Below are positions 6,529-12,510 of a stretch of 14,483 nucleotides of DNA, piece after piece. The notes under the pieces are model-generated. The model searched no databases. It was given only the letters and a program-made list of their open reading frames with translations, and had not been told where the DNA came from. This stretch comes from Candidatus Aminicenantota bacterium (GTDB lineage: Bacteria; Acidobacteriota; Aminicenantia; UBA2199): the NCBI GenBank assembly GCA_030612495.1, contig JAUWNT010000047.1:1-14483 (forward strand), in the 5' to 3' direction. Positions within the stretch are counted from its first letter, which is position 1; every line of letters starts with the position of its first letter. A program made the translations under genes and the position numbers.

Positions 6529-8367
6529 TTGAAGGAAATTAAAAAAAATAAATTTGAGGTTTCTCAAGCCTTAATAGATGAATTGATTGAATTGTCTAAA
6601 TCATCAAATAACAAGATAGAAAGGGAAGATTTTTTAGAATTTTTAAAAGAGAATAGTTTAGATGGCCAAAAAAAAGAGATTGTAAATCATTTAAAATCTA
6701 TGAATATTAAAATTAAGTATAAGAGACCTGTTCTGAGCTCAGAAAAAATGAAAATGTATAATGATTTTTTAACCAATTATAAGAAAGAATTAGAAGCTGT
6801 TGTTAAGAGGTCCAGAAAACATTTTGGTATGGTCGAAACTGCATTCATTTACAATTTATTTGAAAATACGACTGACTTTAAAAAAAATTTTAAATTTGTA
6901 AAGCGTTACTCAAAAGAGAATGATATAAAAATCATAAAACCGCTTAAGGCAAAAGTTGCAAAATATGGCGTAGAAAAGCTTGAAATTGTCGGGGACCCAG
7001 TCAGGCAATACCTAAGAGAGATGGGTGGTGTAAATCTGCTTTCAAGAAATGAAGAAATTACAATTGCAAAGAAAATTGAGATGGGAGAAAAAAAGGTAAT
7101 TAGAGCTTTAGCAAAAACGAATATAGTTTTAAATTCAGTAATAGAACTTGGTAAAGAAGTTTTGGAAGGAATAAGAAGTATAGAAACTGTAATTGAGGTT
7201 ATTGAAAATATTTATGATGAATCAAAAAAGCAGGTAGTAAGAGATAAATTTTTAAAGCAGTTCGAAGACCTAAATAGATTTAAAAGAGAATTGAAAACTT
7301 TGAAGAAAAATAAGGACTCTCATTTTACTATTGCGAAAAAAATGGTTGAAATTAGTCAATTAATACAGGGTATGTTTATTCTCTATGAACATAAAAAATC
7401 TTTTATAAAAAAGATAATTCGATTGAAGGATAACTATATTCATATTTTAAATAGGATTAAAGTAATTGATTCCGAAATTTCTAAATATAAAGGAACTAAA
7501 CAGGATTATGAGAATTTGTCAGAAGAGAGAGAAAATTATAAAAGAAGATTGAGAAGTTTAAATAAAAAATATGATATAACAGCTGAAGATCTTTTCAAAA
7601 CATGTGCTGATATTGAAGAAGGTCAAAAACTAATTGAATTATCAAAAAATGATTTGGTTGAATCAAATTTAAGGTTGGTTGTCTCAATTGCCAAAAAATA
7701 TATAAATAGAGGGCTTCAGTTTTCAGATCTTATTCAAGAAGGGAACATAGGGTTAATGAAGGCAGTGGAGAAATTTGAATATCAAAGGGGATATAAATTT
7801 TCAACATATGCTACATGGTGGATAAGACAGGCAATAACAAGAGCAATTGCAGATCAGGCTAGAACAATAAGGATACCTGTTCATATGATTGAAACAATTC
7901 ATAAAATAAATAGAACTCAGAGAAGATTGGTTCAGGAATTAGGTAGAGAACCAAAAGAAGAAGAGATAGCTCAAGAAAGCGGGTTTTCTTCAGAAAAAAT
8001 AAGAAAGATACTTAAAATTGCTCAACAACCTATTTCTCTTGAAACTCCAGTTGGAGATGATGATTCTCATTTACGAGATTTTTTGGAGGATATTAAAACA
8101 GTTTCCCCACCTGAAGTTGTTTCTCAAATAAATTTAAGAGAGCAACTGGGTTTGGTTATATCCTCATTAACTGATAGAGAGGCAAGAGTTGTTGAAATGA
8201 GGTTTGGTTTAAGTGATGGAAATGAGCATACTCTTGAGGAAGTTGGCCAGGAGTTTCATGTAACAAGAGAAAGGATCAGACAGATTGAGGCTAAAGCTTT
8301 AAGGAAATTGAAAAAAAAAGCAAGGAGACTTGTAAGCTTTTTAGATAGACCTGATAATTATAGGTAA
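6529..8367 (+). CDS. rpoD: Primary RNA polymerase sigma factor (RpoD/SigA)
   Basis: The housekeeping sigma factor, directing RNA polymerase to -35/-10 promoters. All core regions are present in 612 residues: region 1.2 at about 156-190 (DPVRQYLREMG); region 2 at about 375-450 (NLRLVVSIAKKY, then the -10 recognition stretch KFSTYATWWIRQAI); region 3 at about 455-530; and region 4 at about 545-600 with helix-turn-helix LEEVGQEFHVTRERIRQIEAK. A non-conserved helical region of about 165 residues separates 1.2 and 2.1, as in proteobacterial RpoD. The first ~140 residues look like two successive region 1.1-like domains (about 13-66 and 86-140) joined by a short linker, where one is usual. Length, region 1.1 and the region 2 sequence point to a primary rather than an alternative sigma. 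The start is TTG with a strong SD. It converges on xerD with a 17-bp gap that has room for no ordinary terminator. Confidence 0.97.
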   Translation: MKEIKKNKFEVSQALIDELIELSKSSNNKIEREDFLEFLKENSLDGQKKEIVNHLKSMNIKIKYKRPVLSSEKMKMYNDFLTNYKKELEAVVKRSRKHFGMVETAFIYNLFENTTDFKKNFKFVKRYSKENDIKIIKPLKAKVAKYGVEKLEIVGDPVRQYLREMGGVNLLSRNEEITIAKKIEMGEKKVIRALAKTNIVLNSVIELGKEVLEGIRSIETVIEVIENIYDESKKQVVRDKFLKQFEDLNRFKRELKTLKKNKDSHFTIAKKMVEISQLIQGMFILYEHKKSFIKKIIRLKDNYIHILNRIKVIDSEISKYKGTKQDYENLSEERENYKRRLRSLNKKYDITAEDLFKTCADIEEGQKLIELSKNDLVESNLRLVVSIAKKYINRGLQFSDLIQEGNIGLMKAVEKFEYQRGYKFSTYATWWIRQAITRAIADQARTIRIPVHMIETIHKINRTQRRLVQELGREPKEEEIAQESGFSSEKIRKILKIAQQPISLETPVGDDDSHLRDFLEDIKTVSPPEVVSQINLREQLGLVISSLTDREARVVEMRFGLSDGNEHTLEEVGQEFHVTRERIRQIEAKALRKLKKKARRLVSFLDRPDNYR

Positions 8368-8384
8368 TATTTTTTTATTAAAAA

Positions 8385-9296
8385 TCATTTTTTATCACTT
8401 CTTGGATGATATTTATCATAGATTTTTTTTATTTTATCACGTGCAACAAAAGTGTAAATCTCTGTAGTAGAAATACTTGAATGACCGAGCATCATCTGTA
8501 TGGATCTAAGGTCAGCTCCCTTTTCTAATAAATGTGTTGCAAAGGAGTGTCTTAGTATATGTGGAGTAATTATTGAGTGTATCCCGATTTTTTTACCATA
8601 TTGCTTTATGATTTTCCAGAGACCTTGTCTGCTTATCCTTTCACCATTTCGATTTAAGAAGATAAATTCGCTATTCTTGTTTTTTAAGAGGAGAGATCTG
8701 CTATTTTTCAAATAATATGTGAGGTATTTTTTTGCTTTTTCTCCAAAGGGGATTACTCTTTCTTTATTACCTTTCCCTAAAACTCTTATAAAATTTTCAT
8801 TTAGGTATAGATTCTCAACTTTTAAATGTGATAGCTCTGAGATTCTTAACCCTGTTGCATATAGTAATTCTAAAATTGCTTTATCTCTTTTCCCGAAAGT
8901 TTTTTTCATGTCCGGCAAGTTTAGCAGTTCTGTTACCTGTATGATTGTTAAATATTTTGGTAAAACCCTCCATTTTTTTGGAAAGGATATGTTAGATATT
9001 GGATTATAGTCAATTTTATCTTCAGAAATGAGATATTTATAAAAGCTTTTTGATGCTGAAAGAAGATGGGATTGGGTTGGTAATGAATTTCCCTTTGTTG
9101 CTTCGGATTTAATAAAATCAATTGCCTGAAGTTCAGAAAGTTCTACGTGATTGATATCCCTTTTTTTTAAGTATTTTTTTAGTTTTTCTAATTCCTGTTT
9201 ATATGAGATCAATGTGTTGTCTGCTAATCCCTTTTCCATTTGGAGGAACACAAGGTATTTTTTTAAATTGTTTTCAAATTTGTTTAAATCAAACAT
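8385..9296 (-). CDS. xerD: XerD-type tyrosine site-specific recombinase
   Basis: A 303-residue tyrosine recombinase, the normal length for XerC/XerD, which resolve chromosome dimers at dif. An N-terminal SAM-like core-binding domain occupies about 1-100, the catalytic domain about 110-295. The complete set of catalytic residues is visible: R151 (TGLRISEL), K175 (LGKGNKER), H246 and R249 (HILRHSFATH), H272 (MLGHSS) and nucleophile Y281 (EIYTFV). EKGADLRSIQMMLGHSS and the tail ending in KYHPRS resemble XerD more than XerC. No attachment site or phage gene is nearby, so a chromosomal Xer role is likelier than a mobile integrase. It is the last gene of a probable apgM-MBL-xerD operon, 27 bp after the hydrolase stop. 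The ATG is the first start after an in-frame TAA, with no obvious SD. Confidence 0.88.
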   Translation of the reverse strand: MFDLNKFENNLKKYLVFLQMEKGLADNTLISYKQELEKLKKYLKKRDINHVELSELQAIDFIKSEATKGNSLPTQSHLLSASKSFYKYLISEDKIDYNPISNISFPKKWRVLPKYLTIIQVTELLNLPDMKKTFGKRDKAILELLYATGLRISELSHLKVENLYLNENFIRVLGKGNKERVIPFGEKAKKYLTYYLKNSRSLLLKNKNSEFIFLNRNGERISRQGLWKIIKQYGKKIGIHSIITPHILRHSFATHLLEKGADLRSIQMMLGHSSISTTEIYTFVARDKIKKIYDKYHPRSDKK

Positions 9297-9323
9297 TTTT
9301 TTACTTTACATAAATTTCCATAA

Positions 9324-9968
9324 TCAACCATGAAACTTTAAGAATGGATTCAATTCTATTTCTTGTTTTATTGTTGATGACTCTCCATGCCCTGGGAGAA
9401 TAATTGTATCTGGGGGAAATTGTTTTAAAATATTTAAAGATTTTTTTAGTTTATTAGAATCACTTTCTTGCAGATCACTTCTTCCTACAGATCCCTTGAA
9501 TAGAGTATCACCCGTAAAGAGGAGATTCCCAGTACTTTTAAGGCATATTGACCCCTGTGTATGGCCTGGAGTATGTATAACTTTAAGTTCGATTCCTCCC
9601 TCTATTATAGTTTCATCATCTTTCAATAACAAATCTGCTTTAGGAGGTATGGAAATATTTAAGAGATCGGCGAGTTCAACATATAGAGGAGATGTTAGCA
9701 GATCTCTGTCATCTTTGTGAATCATAACAGGGATTTTATATAAAGATTTAAGCTCTTTTGCAGCTGCACAATGATCAAAATGGCCGTGAGTTAGAATTAT
9801 GCCAGCTGGCTTGAGTCCTGTATTTTTAATAAATTCAGTAAGCTTATGTGCTTCATCGCCAGGGTCGATAATAAGACATTTTTCTAAATTATCTGTAAAC
9901 AATATATATGAGTTAGCTTGAAGCTTACCAACAATAAATTTTTTATATTTTATTTTTTCAGGCGCCAT
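9324..9968 (-). CDS. MBL-fold metallo-hydrolase, glyoxalase II-like
   Basis: A 214-residue metallo-beta-lactamase fold enzyme of the hydroxyacylglutathione hydrolase-like group (YcbL-type, short form lacking the extra C-terminal domain of true GloB). All expected metal ligands are seen: H61, H63, D65 and H66 (THGHFDH), H136 (HTPGHTQGS), D154 (TGDTLF) and H194 (LPGHG). Members hydrolyse thioesters or related compounds using zinc or iron; the substrate cannot be told from sequence. It is cytoplasmic, with no signal peptide. The ATG (9966-9968) lies inside the last codons of apgM, giving an 11-nt overlap and no separate SD, so translation is probably coupled to apgM. The link to glycolysis suggests, but does not prove, a role near methylglyoxal or other glycolytic by-products. 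Confidence 0.85.
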   Translation of the reverse strand: MAPEKIKYKKFIVGKLQANSYILFTDNLEKCLIIDPGDEAHKLTEFIKNTGLKPAGIILTHGHFDHCAAAKELKSLYKIPVMIHKDDRDLLTSPLYVELADLLNISIPPKADLLLKDDETIIEGGIELKVIHTPGHTQGSICLKSTGNLLFTGDTLFKGSVGRSDLQESDSNKLKKSLNILKQFPPDTIILPGHGESSTIKQEIELNPFLKFHG

Positions 9969-11166
9969 ATTTTTTAAATTTTATTGAATTTGCCATCATT
10001 AAAGGGAGGATATCAATTGAATTGAATATTCCTAACACACCTTTAGCACAAGAGGTTTCAGAAAATTTTGTTGCTGTTTCTGGATTTTTTCTCTGATATT
10101 TTGCTTTTATTAAAAAAGGGTTTGGATGCCATGAGTGGGATTTTATAATAGAAGGTGTTGAATGGTCTCCAGTAATAACTAATGTATCTGGATTTAACTT
10201 GAGGATTCTGGGAAGAAGAGAATCAAATTCTTCTATTACTTTAACCTTTTTTTCGAAATTTCCATCTTCTCCATACGAATCTGTCTTTTTTATATGAATA
10301 AAAAAGAAATTGTAATTATTATAGTTTTTTTTTAGAGTTTCAATTTCATCTCTAATAGACCTGTTTGTATTTAAAATGTCCATTCCAACAAGTTGAGCTA
10401 AACCTTTATACATAGGGTAAACTGCAATGGCAGCAGGTTTTAATTTGAACAATTTACTCATTGGCGGGATTTTAGGATATTTTGCAATTCCTCGCAACAA
10501 GCATGTATTTACAGGGTAAGAATCCTTTAATTCTTCTGTTAATTTATCAATGAATTTATTTAATATTTTAGCTGTCTTTTCAGCCTTTTTTGATTTTGCT
10601 TTTGAATATAAAATGGGTTTCCCTATTTCTTCAGGATCTGCATCTGTTACATTTTCACTCAAATCTTCCCCGGATAATCTCAGGACAAATCTATGTTCCT
10701 CACCTGAGAAAAGACTTATTTTTACATCATCAATCTTTTTAATTCTTTTTTTTAAGTAAGATATTATTTCCCTGTTTTTTTCACTTGGAATTCTTCCAGC
10801 TCTTCGATCTGTTATAATACCATTTTTTTGTGTTGCAAAGTTTCCCCTTATTGCAAGATCTTTTGCTCCAACTTCTGCGCCTATTCCCAATGCCTCAAGA
10901 ATTCCCCTTCCTATTGTGTATTTTAAGGGGTCATATCCAAAAAGAGAAAGGTGTGCGGGACCACTTCCTGGTGTTACTCCAATTGAGATTGGATGCGTAA
11001 GGCCCAATTCACTATCAAATGCTAAATTATCAAGGTTCGGGGTTTTTGCTGTTTCAAGTTCGGTTTTCCCATTTATAGGTAATCCTCCTAAGCCATCTAA
11101 TATTATCATAATCATTTTTTTTTGATTTTTAATACTTATCCTTTCAAATAATTCTTCTCTGTTCAT
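9958..11166 (-). CDS. apgM: 2,3-bisphosphoglycerate-independent phosphoglycerate mutase, archaeal-type (ApgM)
   Basis: Interconverts 3- and 2-phosphoglycerate in glycolysis and gluconeogenesis. The 402-residue protein belongs to the alkaline-phosphatase superfamily, ApgM branch, shorter than the ~510-residue GpmI. Visible residues include D24 (ILDGLGG); nucleophile S68 in the TPGSGPAHLS motif; LFGYDP at 75-80; a metal-ligand stretch KKTDSYGEDGN; TGDHSTP; and SHSWHPNP. In the KKTDSYGEDG motif a Glu takes the place of the His in archaeal D-x-x-G-H-D; I recall this Glu from bacterial ApgM members, so it does not suggest loss of function. GAGGAG at 11173-11178 lies 6 nt before the ATG. It heads a minus-strand operon with the MBL hydrolase and xerD, and is divergent from the aldolase. 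Confidence 0.93.
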   Translation of the reverse strand: MNREELFERISIKNQKKMIMIILDGLGGLPINGKTELETAKTPNLDNLAFDSELGLTHPISIGVTPGSGPAHLSLFGYDPLKYTIGRGILEALGIGAEVGAKDLAIRGNFATQKNGIITDRRAGRIPSEKNREIISYLKKRIKKIDDVKISLFSGEEHRFVLRLSGEDLSENVTDADPEEIGKPILYSKAKSKKAEKTAKILNKFIDKLTEELKDSYPVNTCLLRGIAKYPKIPPMSKLFKLKPAAIAVYPMYKGLAQLVGMDILNTNRSIRDEIETLKKNYNNYNFFFIHIKKTDSYGEDGNFEKKVKVIEEFDSLLPRILKLNPDTLVITGDHSTPSIIKSHSWHPNPFLIKAKYQRKNPETATKFSETSCAKGVLGIFNSIDILPLMMANSIKFKKYGA

Positions 11167-11186
11167 TATTAACTCCTCAATTTATA

Positions 11187-11215
11187 ATTATCTGAATAAT
11201 TTGATATAAAATCAA
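11187..11215 (-). promoter_or_regulatory. Candidate sigma70 promoter of apgM
   Basis: Read on the minus strand, TTGATT (11210-11215) is followed after exactly 17 bp by GATAAT (11187-11192), with four and five consensus matches. Transcription would begin near 11180, just before the GAGGAG, giving a leader of roughly 14 nt. Confidence 0.4.
11201..11215. promoter_or_regulatory. Inverted repeat in the apgM/aldolase divergent region
   Basis: TTGAT and ATCAA form a perfect 5+5 inverted repeat around ATAAA (11201-11215), overlapping the proposed apgM -35. It sits in the middle of the 118-bp region between the two divergent glycolytic genes and could bind a regulator acting on both. The arms are short and AT-rich, so chance is a real alternative. 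Confidence 0.25.
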
Positions 11216-11235
11216 GTGAAACCTAATTTTCTATC

Positions 11236-11264
11236 TTGAAAAATGGTTTTAAATAAAGTAACAT
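11236..11264 (+). promoter_or_regulatory. Candidate sigma70 promoter of the aldolase gene
   Basis: TTGAAA at 11236-11241 and TAACAT at 11259-11264 are 17 bp apart, with five and four consensus matches. The start point would fall near 11271, right at the AGGAGGT (11272-11278) that serves the ATG at 11285, so the leader would be very short. Confidence 0.3.
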
Positions 11265-11284
11265 TAAGTTCAGGAGGTAATAAC

Positions 11285-12196
11285 ATGGAAGAACAATTTA
11301 ACATCCCATCCGATGTCCCGAATGGGATTATTAATGAGTATGTAGATAATTATGATGAGATAACTTTAGGATCTGGAAGATTAATGCTCTTTGCAGGTGA
11401 CCAGAAGATTGAGCATTTAAACAAAGATTTTTTTGGTGAAGGGATTTCAGAGGATGATAATGATCCAGAACATTTATTTAAAATTGCAAGTACAGCAGAG
11501 ATTGGAGTATTTGCAACTCAAATTGGATTAATTTCATTGTATGGGGCTGATTATCCAGAGGTCCCATATCTTGTTAAATTAAATTCAAAAACAAACCTTG
11601 TAAAAGCCCATCAAAAAGACCCTCTCTCTTTACAGTTAATTGATGTGTCTCAAGTTGTTGAATTTAAAAAAAATTCTGGTTTAGATATTCTTGGTATTGG
11701 TTATACTATATATCTTGGAAGCGAATTTGAAAACCAGATGTTAAGACAGGCTGCACAAGCTGTTTATAAAGCTCATCAACACGGATTAATTTCTGTTTTG
11801 TGGATTTACCCAAGAGGTATGGCAGTAAAAGATGAAAAGGATCCTGATTTAATTGCAGGGGCAACTGGAGTTGCTGCAACTTTGGGAGCAGATTTTGTAA
11901 AGGTAAATTATCCAAAAAAGGAAGGGGAAAAACAAGAAGAAACTTTTAAACGAGCAATAAAGGCTGCTGGAAGAACTAAGGTTGTTTGTGCTGGTGGTTC
12001 AAGTACTAATGCTAAGGCATTTTTGCAGAGACTTCATGATCAGATTTTTATTTCAGGTGCAGCAGGAAATGCCACTGGAAGGAATATTCATCAAAAAGCG
12101 TTTGAAGAGGCTGTTAGAATGACAAATGCAGTTAGTGCTATCACTGTTCATGGAAAATCTGTAGATGAGGCATATAAGATTTACAAGGGGAAATAA
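11285..12196 (+). CDS. fba: Class I fructose-bisphosphate aldolase, DhnA/FbaB-like family
   Basis: Predicted to cleave fructose 1,6-bisphosphate to dihydroxyacetone phosphate and glyceraldehyde 3-phosphate through a lysine Schiff base. The protein is 303 residues from ATG 11285, chosen because AGGAGGT at 11272-11278 precedes it at ideal distance; an in-frame ATG at 11243 would add 14 residues but has no SD. The TIM barrel shows the DhnA-type hallmarks: LFAGDQKIEH at about 35-44 (phosphate/active-site loop), YTIYLGSE at 140-147 with a tyrosine in the usual acid-base position, WIYPRG at 173-178, the Schiff-base lysine K206 in GADFVKVNYP, and AGGSS at about 236-240. LFAGDQKIEH in place of the common F-D-H-G marks a bacterial subfamily; other DhnA-family aldol substrates remain possible. 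It is divergent from apgM. The transposase-derived element begins 7 bp after the stop. Confidence 0.87.
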   Translation: MEEQFNIPSDVPNGIINEYVDNYDEITLGSGRLMLFAGDQKIEHLNKDFFGEGISEDDNDPEHLFKIASTAEIGVFATQIGLISLYGADYPEVPYLVKLNSKTNLVKAHQKDPLSLQLIDVSQVVEFKKNSGLDILGIGYTIYLGSEFENQMLRQAAQAVYKAHQHGLISVLWIYPRGMAVKDEKDPDLIAGATGVAATLGADFVKVNYPKKEGEKQEETFKRAIKAAGRTKVVCAGGSSTNAKAFLQRLHDQIFISGAAGNATGRNIHQKAFEEAVRMTNAVSAITVHGKSVDEAYKIYKGK

Positions 12197-12203
12197 AAAC
12201 TTA

Positions 12204-12231
12204 GGGGTCAGGTCTTGAATTGCCACTTTTT
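12204..12231 (+). repeat. Left 28-bp terminal inverted repeat
   Basis: Begins GGGGTCAGGTC and ends in TTTTT. It is exactly complementary to 12385-12412. When single-stranded, the two arms would pair over 28 bp with a 153-nt loop. Confidence 0.92.
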
Positions 12232-12342
12232 ATGTTTTATAGCTATTGTTTAATAAAAAATCACTACTATTTAAGAGCAAAGATAGTAAAGGATCCAGAG
12301 AAGTATGAATGGAGTAGTTATCAGAGTATTGGTGGTTTATAA
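12232..12342 (+). pseudogene. Internally deleted Y1/REP-associated transposase remnant
   Basis: An ATG-to-TAA frame of 36 residues starting immediately after the left repeat. Residues 5-14 (YCLIKNHYYL) resemble the conserved Y-C-L-M-x-N-H-Y-H-L-L segment of Y1 transposases, with the second HUH histidine changed to tyrosine. Residues 15-30 (RAKIVK, then DPEKYEWSSY) resemble the later N-P-V-R-A-x-I-V ... P-E-x-Y-x-W-S-S-Y segment. The stretch between them, including the catalytic tyrosine helix, is missing, and the join stays in frame. It cannot encode an active transposase. Confidence 0.75.
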
Positions 12343-12384
12343 AAAATACCAGAATATTTATATACATATTTTGTATTATCTTAA

Positions 12385-12412
12385 AAAAAGTGGCAATTCA
12401 AGACCTGACCCC
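12385..12412 (-). repeat. Right 28-bp terminal inverted repeat
   Basis: The exact reverse complement of 12204-12231, ending in CCTGACCCC. It defines the right edge of the element, 98 bp before the DEAD-box gene. Confidence 0.92.
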
Positions 12413-12470
12413 AAGAGCATTGACTTTATTTTGATTATGTGTTAATGTTTCAACTATTATTTAATAGTAT

Positions 12471-12498
12471 TTGATAATCCTATAAATACAAAAATAAT
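12471..12498 (+). promoter_or_regulatory. Weak candidate promoter of the DEAD-box helicase gene
   Basis: TTGATA (12471-12476) and AATAAT (12493-12498) each match consensus at five positions with a 16-bp spacer. A second pair, TTGATT at 12431 and TATTAT at 12455, is also possible. Both lie between the palindromic element and the ATG. AT-richness makes such matches weak evidence. Confidence 0.25.
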
Positions 12499-12510
12499 TT
12501 CAAGGGAAAA

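Larger units (their letters stand above)
12204..12412. mobile_element. 209-bp MITE-like element with 28-bp inverted ends, derived from a Y1 (REP-associated) transposase
   Basis: The element is bounded by perfect 28-bp inverted repeats whose outer part is GGGGTCAGGTCTTGAATTGC. Inside is a 36-codon frame that joins two pieces of a Y1/IS200-like (REP-associated tyrosine) transposase: YCLIKNHYY, matching the HUH-motif region, and DPEKYEWSSY, matching the C-terminal region. The left repeat abuts the transposase sequence directly, so both the N-terminus and the middle have been deleted. No target-site duplication is evident, as expected for single-strand HUH transposition. It occupies most of the 314-bp gap between the aldolase and DEAD-box genes. 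Naming it a non-autonomous derivative is inference; the repeats and remnant are seen directly. Confidence 0.78.

Noticed and set aside
8368..8384. T/A-rich junction after rpoD as a bidirectional terminator.
   Set aside because: The 17 bp hold no GC-containing stem, only A/T runs, which are common throughout this sequence.
8385..9296. XerD-like gene as an integrase marking a genomic island.
   Set aside because: No tRNA, attachment repeats or phage genes lie near it, and it sits in an operon with housekeeping genes; length and tail match chromosomal XerD.
11243..11284. Upstream ATG that would lengthen the aldolase by 14 residues.
   Set aside because: No SD precedes it, while the ATG at 11285 has a perfect AGGAGGT; the extra residues would be encoded across that SD and do not resemble family N-termini.
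12204..12412. The inverted repeats as an intrinsic terminator for the aldolase gene.
   Set aside because: The arms are 153 nt apart with transposase-derived sequence between them; a mobile element explains them better, though an effect on transcription is possible.
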